Below the pieces are notes generated by a model. The model was not told the origin of the DNA and did not search any database. It was given only the letters and a program-made list of their open reading frames with translations. Source: Limisphaerales bacterium (GTDB taxonomy: Bacteria > Verrucomicrobiota > Verrucomicrobiia > Limisphaerales > UBA11358). From it: a stretch of DNA of 7,595 nucleotides. The position numbers were made by a program, and so were the translations under genes. This document shows positions 1 to 5,942 of this stretch, one piece after another. The stretch lies in contig DAIDJC010000164.1 of NCBI GenBank assembly GCA_027451565.1, positions 1 to 7,595 on the forward strand, read 5' to 3'. Numbering within the stretch: the stretch's first letter is position 1; each line of letters begins with the position of its first letter.

Positions 1-274
1 TGCCCTTGGGCGTGGTGATGGCCGACCGGATGCCCTCCCCTTCCCTCAAACGGTTCACATGATTGGTGACCTGACCATGTAAAAACCGGGCACGATCCGC
101 TCCCACCAGGCAAATTCGGGTGCGAAAACTCATATCCATCATTCCTGCCGATTTCCTGGGCCAATCCTGTTCACCCTCTGGATTGCCATAATCCAAAACC
201 ACCTCACAGCCGTTGACACCGCCCAATCGCGCGCGGCGTTTTTGATGAAAAGACCTGATGAAAAGCGGGTTCAT
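1..274 (-). CDS. ygfZ: YgfZ/GcvT-like folate-binding protein, N-terminal part (cut by window edge)
   Basis: Reading leftward from the ATG at 274-272 gives 91 codons open to the edge. Residues 58-73 read GADRARFLHGQVTNHV, followed by TPKG at 88-91. This is the N-terminal signature of YgfZ-family tetrahydrofolate-binding proteins, usually GxDRxRFLxGQVTNDV then TPKG; here His replaces the usual Asp after TN. The preceding YGNPEGE (29-35) and MMDMSF (45-50) match the YGDxxxE and xLDLS blocks of the same fold. Glycine-cleavage GcvT proteins lack the RFLHGQVTN form, so YgfZ is preferred. Known members help assemble or repair Fe-S enzymes using folate; the diagnostic KGCxxGQE motif would lie outside the window. 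I chose the start at 274 because homologous-looking sequence begins almost at once; internal ATGs at 142, 139 and 133 would remove conserved sequence. No clear Shine-Dalgarno precedes it. The gene is divergent from the phosphoglycerate mutase gene. Confidence 0.85.
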   Translation of the reverse strand, partial: MNPLFIRSFHQKRRARLGGVNGCEVVLDYGNPEGEQDWPRKSAGMMDMSFRTRICLVGADRARFLHGQVTNHVNRLREGEGIRSAITTPKG

Positions 275-356
275 TTGGGCGTTGTCGAGCACCCCTGCAT
301 TTTGGTGCAGATTCCATTCAAGGCAAATCCAAACCATGGCCTGACCGGCCCTGAGC

Positions 357-373
357 AACTCGATGAGCGAGTT
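357..373. repeat. Inverted repeat AACTCG-N5-CGAGTT
   Basis: A perfect 6-bp inverted repeat with a 5-base spacer lies in the divergent region, 83 bases upstream of the ygfZ start and 187 upstream of the apgM start. It could be an operator or a small hairpin. There is no immediately adjacent T-run on either strand, so a terminator is unlikely. Its outer half-sites resemble those of the dyad upstream of ftsK at 5877-5894. A repeat this short can occur by chance. Confidence 0.3.
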
Positions 374-437
374 TGGCAAAAAATCCGTTCCCCTGTCTGG
401 CCGGCGACCTCCACTCTGGTTCTGGAAGGAAACCACC

Positions 438-449
438 GGTTAAAACCGA
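438..449. repeat. Inverted repeat CGGTT-AA-AACCG
   Basis: A perfect 5-bp inverted repeat with a 2-base centre lies about 110 bases upstream of the apgM start. It is compact enough to be a dimeric regulator site, but no family is recognised and chance occurrence is plausible. Confidence 0.2.
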
Positions 450-554
450 AAAGCAAAATGGAAAGGGTCAAGATCAGGCAAGATGCTGGAGCCTCCAAGA
501 CCGGGGAATCGTGCGAGGAATCGGATTGCACAATCGCGGTGTTGCCCGCACATT

Positions 555-559
555 AAGGA
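555..559 (+). promoter_or_regulatory. Shine-Dalgarno-like AAGGA at apgM, unusually close to the ATG
   Basis: AAGGA is the only good ribosome-binding-like motif at a gene start in the window. It is separated from the ATG at 561 by a single base, too close for standard pairing, but lies 7 bases from the in-frame TTG codon at 567 (third codon of the called protein). Either the start is the TTG or the motif is incidental. Confidence 0.4.
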
Positions 560-560
560 C

Positions 561-1784
561 ATGAATTTGGACGCTCTCTACTCCGAACTGACACTGAAAA
601 CCAAGGCCAAGCTGGTCATGGTGGTTTTGGACGGCCTGGGTGATATTGCCAACCGGGAACAAAACTACCTGACCCCGCTTGAAGCGGCCACCACCCCCAA
701 TTTGGATGCCATTGCCAAAGATTCCGCCCAAGGCAGGATGATCCCTGCCGCACCCGGAATCACCCCTGGCAGCGGGCCAGGCCACCTGGGGCTGTTTGGC
801 TATGATCCACTCGAATTTCAGGTGGGGCGCGGGGTGATTGAGGCATTGGGTTTGGGAATGGATTTGCGGCCCGGAGATGTGTGCGCGCGTGCAAATTTTG
901 CCACCTTGGATGCAAAAGGCATTGTCACAGATCGCCGGGCTGGCCGCATTCCCACCGAAACCTGCGAAAGGCTGGTGGGGTTGCTGGCCGCCAAAATCAA
1001 AAAAATTGGCGACACAGAAATCCTGATCCGGGCGGGCAAGGAGCACCGTTTTGTGGTGGTGTTCCGCGGAAAAGGCTTGGAGGGTCCACTGACCGACGCG
1101 GACCCCAACCGGGAGGGTTTTCCGGTGCCTGCGGTTCAGGCCCGCGACGAGAACAGTGCCGGCCAGAAGAAAATGGCTGGATTGATTGCCGACTTCTACA
1201 AGGCTGCGCTGCCGGTTCTGGCCGGGGAAAAGCCGGCAAACGGATTTCTCATGCGCGGCATTGCCCATCAGCCGCATATCCCCCTCTTTGAGGACCGCTA
1301 CAAGCTCCGTCCGGCGTGCCTGGCGGTTTATCCCATGTACAAGGGGCTGGCACAGCTTGTGGGCATGAAAAAGTTGGAGGGCGCGCAAACCATCTCCGCG
1401 CAGTTTGAGCGCTATCTTGCGGAGCACGATCAATACGACTTTTTCTTCATTCATTACAAATACACGGACAAGGCCGGCGAGGACGGAAATTTTGCAGCCA
1501 AGAAAAAGGCGATTGAAGATTTTGACGCGGCCCTGCCCATTCTGCTTCGCAAAAAGCCGGATGTTTTGGTCGTGACCGGAGATCACTCCACGCCCTGCAG
1601 CCTGCGGGGCCACTCCTGGCATCCCCAGCCGGTGCTGCTGCACTCCAAGGCCAGCGGATCCGACAAATTGGAACGGTTCACGGAAACCGGGGCCAATCTT
1701 GGCTCGCTTGGGGTTTTTGAATCCCGTTTTTTAATGCGGTTGATGCAAGCCAACGCAATGATGTTTGACAAGTTTGGCGCATGA
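561..1784 (+). CDS. apgM: Cofactor-independent phosphoglycerate mutase, archaeal (ApgM) type
   Basis: This 407-residue cytoplasmic enzyme should interconvert 3-phosphoglycerate and 2-phosphoglycerate in glycolysis and gluconeogenesis without 2,3-bisphosphoglycerate. It belongs to the alkaline-phosphatase-like metalloenzyme superfamily. Visible motifs are VVLDGLGD at 21-28 (metal-binding Asp24), GITPGSGPGH at 66-75 with Ser71 as the likely phosphorylated nucleophile, GLFGYDPL at 77-84, DRRAGRI at 124-130, HYKYTDKAGEDGN at 298-310, and TGDHSTP at 339-345 followed by GHSWHPQP at 350-357, which supplies Asp/His metal ligands. Length fits the roughly 400-residue archaeal-type family, which is shorter than bacterial GpmI at about 510. 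The frame is open upstream to an ATG at 483, but that extension reads as Arg/Cys-rich non-coding sequence. AAGGA at 555-559 sits only 1 base before the ATG at 561; it is 7 bases from an in-frame TTG at 567, a possible alternative start. All key motifs are intact. Confidence 0.93.
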   Translation: MNLDALYSELTLKTKAKLVMVVLDGLGDIANREQNYLTPLEAATTPNLDAIAKDSAQGRMIPAAPGITPGSGPGHLGLFGYDPLEFQVGRGVIEALGLGMDLRPGDVCARANFATLDAKGIVTDRRAGRIPTETCERLVGLLAAKIKKIGDTEILIRAGKEHRFVVVFRGKGLEGPLTDADPNREGFPVPAVQARDENSAGQKKMAGLIADFYKAALPVLAGEKPANGFLMRGIAHQPHIPLFEDRYKLRPACLAVYPMYKGLAQLVGMKKLEGAQTISAQFERYLAEHDQYDFFFIHYKYTDKAGEDGNFAAKKKAIEDFDAALPILLRKKPDVLVVTGDHSTPCSLRGHSWHPQPVLLHSKASGSDKLERFTETGANLGSLGVFESRFLMRLMQANAMMFDKFGA

Positions 1785-1788
1785 TGAG

Positions 1789-1812
1789 ACGGCCCCGGTT
1801 GGCCGGGGCTGT
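1789..1812. terminator. Strong GC hairpin between apgM and pgsA (possible weak terminator or attenuator)
   Basis: A 10-bp stem (one G-U pair) pairs 1789-1798 with 1803-1812 around a TTGG tetraloop. The core is GCCCCGG/CCGGGGC. It begins 5 bases after the apgM stop and ends 40 bases before the pgsA start. Downstream comes TGGTTTCC, not a proper T-run, so as an intrinsic terminator it is weak. It may instead mark the apgM mRNA 3' end, slow read-through into pgsA, or stabilise the upstream transcript. Confidence 0.5.
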
Positions 1813-1851
1813 TGGTTTCCCGCCGCACATTGCCGCCCGTTGCCGCACACC

Positions 1852-2454
1852 ATGAATCTGCCCAACAAGCTGACGCTTTCCCGCTTTGGTTTGACGGTGG
1901 TTTTTTTGTGGCTGATGTTCTGGCCGTCTGTGGTGCCATGGCGCTACACGCTGGCCCTGGGGTTTTTCTGCCTTGCCGGCATCACGGATTTTCTGGATGG
2001 CCGCATAGCCCGCTCCCGGAACCTCATCACCAGCTTTGGCATCCTCATGGATCCTCTGGCTGATAAAATCATGACCTGTTCGGCATTCATCGCCTTTGTG
2101 GAGAGCACCCACCAGCAGCCGGGGGCGCCTGTCAAACTGGGCGCCTGGATGGTGGTGGTGATTGTGGCGCGGGAACTGGCCATCACCGGTCTCCGGCTTT
2201 TGGCCGCCTCAAAAAACGTGATCCTGGCCGCGGAACGATACGGCAAACATAAGACCATTTCCCAAATCGTCGCCATCATAGCGCTGCTGGTGCTCCAAGC
2301 CCGGGGGGAATGGCCCCGCCAGATTCAGGATTTCCTTGCGCCTTGGGCCGGCGGCTTCACACAGGCCTGTCTTTGGCTGACGGTGGCCCTCACCTCCATC
2401 TCTGGAATTATTTATCTCTGGCGCAACCGTTCCCTTTACTTGGACGACCTTTGA
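1852..2454 (+). CDS. pgsA: CDP-diacylglycerol--glycerol-3-phosphate 3-phosphatidyltransferase
   Basis: A 200-residue inner-membrane enzyme. It should transfer the phosphatidyl group from CDP-diacylglycerol to glycerol-3-phosphate, giving phosphatidylglycerol phosphate, the committed step to phosphatidylglycerol and cardiolipin. The CDP-alcohol phosphotransferase signature D(x)2DG(x)2AR(x)8G(x)3D(x)3D is complete at residues 46-71: Asp46, Asp49, Gly50, Ala53, Arg54, Gly63, Asp67, Asp71. The start MNLPNKLTLSR is the typical PgsA opening, followed by hydrophobic segments at about 13-42, 73-83, 104-120, 137-150 and 171-190. Length is close to the usual 180-200. The frame is open upstream to 1765, inside apgM, but the family-like N-terminus fixes the ATG at 1852. 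No Shine-Dalgarno is visible. It follows apgM by 67 bases with a hairpin between. Another CDP-alcohol transferase such as phosphatidylserine synthase is possible but less likely given the opening motif. Confidence 0.92.
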   Translation: MNLPNKLTLSRFGLTVVFLWLMFWPSVVPWRYTLALGFFCLAGITDFLDGRIARSRNLITSFGILMDPLADKIMTCSAFIAFVESTHQQPGAPVKLGAWMVVVIVARELAITGLRLLAASKNVILAAERYGKHKTISQIVAIIALLVLQARGEWPRQIQDFLAPWAGGFTQACLWLTVALTSISGIIYLWRNRSLYLDDL

Positions 2455-2483
2455 CCCGGCCCCGTCTCACCCCTCAAGCCATT

Positions 2484-2972
2484 CTACCGCCCGGGGAGCG
2501 CCAAGGTGTCGCCCTCCGAAGCGGGATGGTAGGTTCCAGGCCGGACACCTGCCATGGGATTGCGCCCATGGTGTTGGTGTACTGCAGCCACGATGGCCAT
2601 GATCACCAGTGCCACCACCAGAATGGCCAGGGCAACAACCCCAGCCTTCCAGTTTAGCTTGGCTAAAACCAGCGTGAGGGTGTCCACCATGGTTTTCGGC
2701 TGGGGCGTCAGGGGCGGCGGACCGCTGAAATCCTGCGTCCCCTTCAATTCCGCTTCCAGCAATGGGAGTATTTGCGCCAGGTCCAGTTTTAAAAAACTGG
2801 CATAACTTTTGACCGATCCGCGGATGTAAATAGGCGCGGAAAACACCTCCAACCTGCCCTCTTCGAGCGCCCGCAAATGGTCCGTGCGGATTTTGGTGAC
2901 ATCAGCCACCTGTTGGATTGTCAGATGTTTTGACTCGCGTCCGTTCCTAAGCAGTTCTGCTACCGTTGCCAT
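2484..2972 (-). CDS. RodZ-like helix-turn-helix membrane protein, minimal form
   Basis: A 162-residue protein. Residues 4-65 form a RodZ/YmfM-type helix-turn-helix domain: AELLRNGRESKHLTIQQVAD, then TKIRTDHLRALEEGRLEVF, then SAPIYIRGSVKSYASFLKLD. In RodZ this domain binds MreB and helps set cell shape. A Pro-rich spacer (about 84-93) leads to one membrane helix at about 110-131, after a Lys/Trp boundary. Only about 31 residues follow (HQHHGRNPM onward), with no visible DUF4115-type beta domain. E. coli RodZ is about 337 residues, so this is a trimmed version. Topology with the N-terminus inside is expected. The start at 2972 (MATVAELL) suits the domain; an ATG at 2981 adds MIE and neither has a Shine-Dalgarno. 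The frame stays open back to 3137 inside ftsK, but that part looks non-coding. It lies 115 bases downstream of ftsK on the same strand and converges on pgsA. A membrane-bound transcription regulator is an alternative role. Confidence 0.8.
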   Translation of the reverse strand: MATVAELLRNGRESKHLTIQQVADVTKIRTDHLRALEEGRLEVFSAPIYIRGSVKSYASFLKLDLAQILPLLEAELKGTQDFSGPPPLTPQPKTMVDTLTLVLAKLNWKAGVVALAILVVALVIMAIVAAVHQHHGRNPMAGVRPGTYHPASEGDTLALPGR

Positions 2973-2984
2973 TTCAATCATTAA

Positions 2985-2997
2985 GCGGGTTGCCCGC
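2985..2997 (-). promoter_or_regulatory. Small hairpin just upstream of the rodZ-like start
   Basis: On the minus strand GCGGG-CAA-CCCGC can form a 5-bp stem with a 3-base loop. It ends 3 bases before the ATG at 2981 and 12 bases before the ATG at 2972. A stem here could affect initiation at the upstream ATG and would favour 2972. There is no T-run, so it is not a terminator for ftsK. The stem is short and may be incidental. Confidence 0.25.
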
Positions 2998-3087
2998 CCA
3001 ATTTGCAATCTTGTAAACGCCGGTCCAGACCAATTCGCGTTGAATGAAATTAAAAGACACCGGGACGGTTGGCGGAGGGGCGGCAGG

Positions 3088-5862
3088 TCAGACCGCCTGT
3101 TGATTGCCGCCATCGGCTCCCCCGCCATCCAGGTCAATCAGGATTTCCCGGGGCTCGGCGCCATTGCTGGGGCCAACGATGCCCCGCCCCTCCAGTTCAT
3201 CCATGATGCGGGCGGCGCGACCATAACCCAGCCGAAGGCGCCTTTGCAGCAGCGAGACGCTTGCCTTTTGCTCGCTTCGAATCACCTCGATGCACTGCTG
3301 GATCACCTCCTCATCCTCGTCAATTCCGCTCTCCACCTCCGAGCCAGGCACCGGTTTGGATAGCTGCTTGTGAATTTCCGGGTCGTAGCTTGGCTTGGCT
3401 TGGCGGGCAATGAATTCCACAACCTGTTCCAACTCCTGGTCGGTGATCAACGCGCCCTGGGCCCGCTTCAAATTGGCCGATCCCGGGGGCAGATAGAGCA
3501 TGTCTCCCTTGCCCAGCAATTTGTCAGCTCCCATCGCATCCAAAATGGTCCGCGAATCCACGCGGCTGGCAACCTGAAAGGCAATCCGCGCCGGGATGTT
3601 GGCCTTGATCACTCCCGTAATCACATCCACGCTGGGCCTTTGGGTGGCCACGATGCAGTGGATTCCCGCCGCACGCGCCATTTGGGTGATCCGCGCTATC
3701 GCCATCTCCACCTCCGCAGGCGCCACCAGCATCAGGTCCGCAAGCTCGTCTATGATCACCACCACGTAGGAAAGTTTCTCGGGAATGATGATGTCATCCT
3801 CGCGGGGCACCACGATTTGGTCATCCACTTCCACCGCGAATCCATCCGCGCCCGGCTCGACTTTTTCCTTTTTGGAGGATAGCGGCAGTTCCGGCTCGGT
3901 CGAAGGTAGGGGCTTGTCCTTGGGCCGGTCATTGAATGAGCGGATATTGCGCACCCCCACCCGGGCGAAAATCTGGTAGCGCTTTTCCATCTCATTCACC
4001 ACCCAGCGCAAAGCCAGCAAGACTTTTTTGGGATCCGTCACCACCGGCACCACCAAGTGGGGCAGGGAATTGTATTGTTGCATCTCCACCACCTTTGGAT
4101 CAATCATCACAAACCGCAGGTGATCCGGGGAAAACCGGTACAAAAGCGAGGCAATGATGGAATTGATGCACACGGATTTTCCTGATCCGGTGCTTCCGGC
4201 GATCAATAAATGGGGCATTTCCGCCAGGTCGGCAATGATGGGGTGGCCATAAACATCCTTCCCCAGGGCGATCGGGATCCGGGCCTTGGAATGACGCCAT
4301 TCATCCGACTCAAAGAGGTCCCGCATGATCACCTTGGTCTTGATGGAATTGGGCACTTCCACGCCCACGGAGCTTTTGCCCGGCACTGGCGCCAATATAT
4401 GAATCCGCTCCGCTTTCAGCGCCGCTGCCAGATTATTCCCCAGATTTTGAATCTTTTCCAGCTTCACCCCAGGTGCAGGGTGCAGTTCGTACCGCGTGAT
4501 GGTGGGTCCCTTGGTGATGTCGCCCAGCGAAACTTCTATGCCAAACTGTGCCAGGGTCTGCTGCATCAGCCGGGCATTGGCCATGAGTTCCTCCTTCGAC
4601 TCCGTTGGACGCGCTGTCAGGTCTGCGTGCTGGAGAAAATCCATGGGCGGAAGCTGATAGTTGCCGATCATCGGGGTGCTGGCCACCGTGATGGGTTTGG
4701 GCTTGCGCGGCTGGACTTTGGCGCGCGAGGGCACGGTCCCGTCATTGATGGACACCACCGGTTCCACTTTTGCCACCGCATCCGCCGGGCTGTCCTCACT
4801 GGATTTGCCATCAGCCCCCGTCTCCGCCGCCGGTTTGGCGGATGCAGGTTTCACCGGTTCCTTTTCGGGCGACACTTTGTCATCCTCCTCCGCCGGAACG
4901 GACCTGATGGGCGCAGAGGCGGCGCTGGCGCTGGCCATTTCCGCCGCTGAAATAATTTCCTCCGCCACCGGCGCTGAGGCAGGTTCGCGCAGGGCATTGG
5001 GATAGGTGGATTTCCTTATCTTGGGCCCGTCCAACTGGGGCACACTATGGTCGCGCACGGTGGGTTCGGGCACGGGCAGTCCGTCAGCCCCGAGGGGCGT
5101 GGCTGTCGCATTGGGAGTCTCCAGGGGTTTGGCTGCCGCAGACGGTTTCATCCGCCTGTTGCGCTCCATTTCCTCCTCCAATTTGCGCTTTTGTTTTTCC
5201 AGCTCCTGCGCCCGCTTTTCCAGGGCGCGCTCCGCAGCCGGCGCTTCTGGAACCGCGTCGCCTGACACGGGCCATTTTTGGAAAACCACCCGCAACCAGT
5301 CGCTCAGATGAAAATTGGTCAGAAACAAAAGGCTGATAAGGCCGAGTGTGGCATAAATAAAGGAGGCCCCCAAGGGGCTGAGCAAGGCAAACCCGAAATT
5401 CCGATCATGCGTCTGGCCGTAGGTCAGGTAACCCAGCCATCCTCCGGCAAAAGGCGCATGGATATTTCTGGCCAAACTGGACAGCCAGGAAAAACCGCGC
5501 GCCAAATGCAGCAATCCGCTCAGGGAAACCAGCAAAAGAAACATCCATAACACCGTCCAGCGCAGGTGTTCACGCAAATAGTGAAACACATCCAGCAAAT
5601 AGGAAATCCCCATCAATCCCACCAGCCATGGCACCAGATACGCCGCCAGCCCCAGCGGGCAAAAGGTGGCATAGGCATAATAGGCACCGCCGATTCCAAT
5701 CAAATTCTGAGCCTCCCGGTTCGGCGGAACACGGACCGCAGCCAGGTCGTAACGGTCAAAGGACAACTGGGCCACCAGCAACATCACGGCCATTGCCAGC
5801 AGCACCAGCCCGATGACTTCGTTCATTCCATTTTTTCCACCCGACCCGGACTTTTGCGCCAT
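3088..5862 (-). CDS. ftsK: DNA translocase FtsK/SpoIIIE
   Basis: A complete 924-residue septal DNA pump that clears and segregates the chromosome terminus at division. Four membrane segments lie at about 14-35, 62-96, 101-121 and 157-184. A linker follows: a charged coiled-coil-like stretch (210-238), then a Pro/Ala/Glu-rich region to about 400. The motor has the alpha domain (about 405-530), Walker A GSTGSGKS at 556-563, DPKVVEM at 589-595, Walker B VVIIDE at 701-706 with Asp705 and Glu706, and the family block QRPSVDVITGVIKANIPARIAF split across 741-762. The C-terminal gamma winged helix (about 848-912, DEDEEVIQQCIEVI and LGYGRAARIMDELEG) is the part that in FtsK reads KOPS and contacts XerD. 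An acidic/Pro insert at about 646-698 precedes Walker B. Length lies between SpoIIIE (about 790) and E. coli FtsK (about 1330). The ATG at 5862 gives a basic N-terminus before the first helix; a second ATG at residue 13 is possible. No Shine-Dalgarno is visible. Confidence 0.96.
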   Translation of the reverse strand: MAQKSGSGGKNGMNEVIGLVLLAMAVMLLVAQLSFDRYDLAAVRVPPNREAQNLIGIGGAYYAYATFCPLGLAAYLVPWLVGLMGISYLLDVFHYLREHLRWTVLWMFLLLVSLSGLLHLARGFSWLSSLARNIHAPFAGGWLGYLTYGQTHDRNFGFALLSPLGASFIYATLGLISLLFLTNFHLSDWLRVVFQKWPVSGDAVPEAPAAERALEKRAQELEKQKRKLEEEMERNRRMKPSAAAKPLETPNATATPLGADGLPVPEPTVRDHSVPQLDGPKIRKSTYPNALREPASAPVAEEIISAAEMASASAASAPIRSVPAEEDDKVSPEKEPVKPASAKPAAETGADGKSSEDSPADAVAKVEPVVSINDGTVPSRAKVQPRKPKPITVASTPMIGNYQLPPMDFLQHADLTARPTESKEELMANARLMQQTLAQFGIEVSLGDITKGPTITRYELHPAPGVKLEKIQNLGNNLAAALKAERIHILAPVPGKSSVGVEVPNSIKTKVIMRDLFESDEWRHSKARIPIALGKDVYGHPIIADLAEMPHLLIAGSTGSGKSVCINSIIASLLYRFSPDHLRFVMIDPKVVEMQQYNSLPHLVVPVVTDPKKVLLALRWVVNEMEKRYQIFARVGVRNIRSFNDRPKDKPLPSTEPELPLSSKKEKVEPGADGFAVEVDDQIVVPREDDIIIPEKLSYVVVIIDELADLMLVAPAEVEMAIARITQMARAAGIHCIVATQRPSVDVITGVIKANIPARIAFQVASRVDSRTILDAMGADKLLGKGDMLYLPPGSANLKRAQGALITDQELEQVVEFIARQAKPSYDPEIHKQLSKPVPGSEVESGIDEDEEVIQQCIEVIRSEQKASVSLLQRRLRLGYGRAARIMDELEGRGIVGPSNGAEPREILIDLDGGGADGGNQQAV

Positions 5863-5876
5863 GCAAACAGGCTACC

Positions 5877-5894
5877 AACTCATGCGCGTGAGTT
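5877..5894. repeat. Near-perfect 18-bp palindrome upstream of ftsK
   Basis: AACTCATGCGCGTGAGTT has 16 of 18 positions symmetrical, with a self-complementary GCGC centre flanked by one mismatch pair. It lies 14 bases upstream of the ftsK start codon in the gap after the GH127 stop. The position and symmetry suit a dimeric repressor operator or an mRNA hairpin in the ftsK leader. No known regulator consensus is claimed. Confidence 0.4.
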
Positions 5895-5904
5895 CAAAGT
5901 TGAA
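5893..5904. repeat. Inverted repeat TTCAA-AG-TTGAA next to the palindrome
   Basis: A perfect 5-bp inverted repeat with a 2-base centre overlaps the end of the 18-bp palindrome by 2 bases. Together they give 28 bases of dyad structure between GH127 and ftsK. It may be part of a promoter or operator; as a short AT-rich repeat it may also be chance. Confidence 0.25.
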
Positions 5905-5942
5905 TTTGACCCGCGCGTTTTTTCTGGCATCGGTTCACGGGA

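Larger units (their letters stand above)
275..560. promoter_or_regulatory. Divergent intergenic region between ygfZ and apgM
   Basis: These 286 bases separate two divergently oriented genes, so both promoters are expected here. I see no convincing -35/-10 pair on either strand. Visible structure is limited to two perfect short inverted repeats: AACTCG-ATGAG-CGAGTT at 357-373 and CGGTT-AA-AACCG at 438-449. Open frames cross the region on both strands, but their translations are rich in Ser, Cys, Arg and Pro, match no family I recognise and look like chance frames. The promoter role is inferred from gene orientation alone. Confidence 0.45.

Noticed and set aside
242..556. Plus-strand 104-codon frame (TTG start) ending just before apgM
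   Set aside because: No recognisable family, no ribosome-binding site, several competing open frames over the same bases, and it overlaps the ygfZ start; it looks like a chance frame.
474..1643. Long 389-codon minus-strand frame opposite apgM
   Set aside because: It is antisense to a gene with complete catalytic motifs; its translation is rich in Gln, His, Arg and Gly with no family resemblance, typical of a shadow frame.
2455..2483. Gap between convergent pgsA and the rodZ-like gene, checked for a bidirectional terminator
   Set aside because: Only 29 bases, with no hairpin followed by a T-run on either strand.
2973..3137. Extended N-terminus of the rodZ-like frame overlapping the ftsK end
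   Set aside because: The added residues do not resemble the family, the helix-turn-helix domain starts right after the 2972/2981 ATGs, and the extension overlaps ftsK coding sequence.
4210..4950. Plus-strand 246-codon frame opposite ftsK
   Set aside because: Antisense shadow of ftsK, rich in His, Arg and Gly with no domain pattern.
5869..5897. Possible ftsK promoter, TTGAAC - 17 bases - TAGCCT on the minus strand
   Set aside because: The spacing is right but the -10 matches only 3 of 6 positions, and transcription would begin at about the start codon; too weak to call.
5905..5925. CGCGCG followed by six T on the plus strand, resembling a terminator end
   Set aside because: No plus-strand gene leads into it and the stem partner is distant and poor; it faces the wrong way for GH127.
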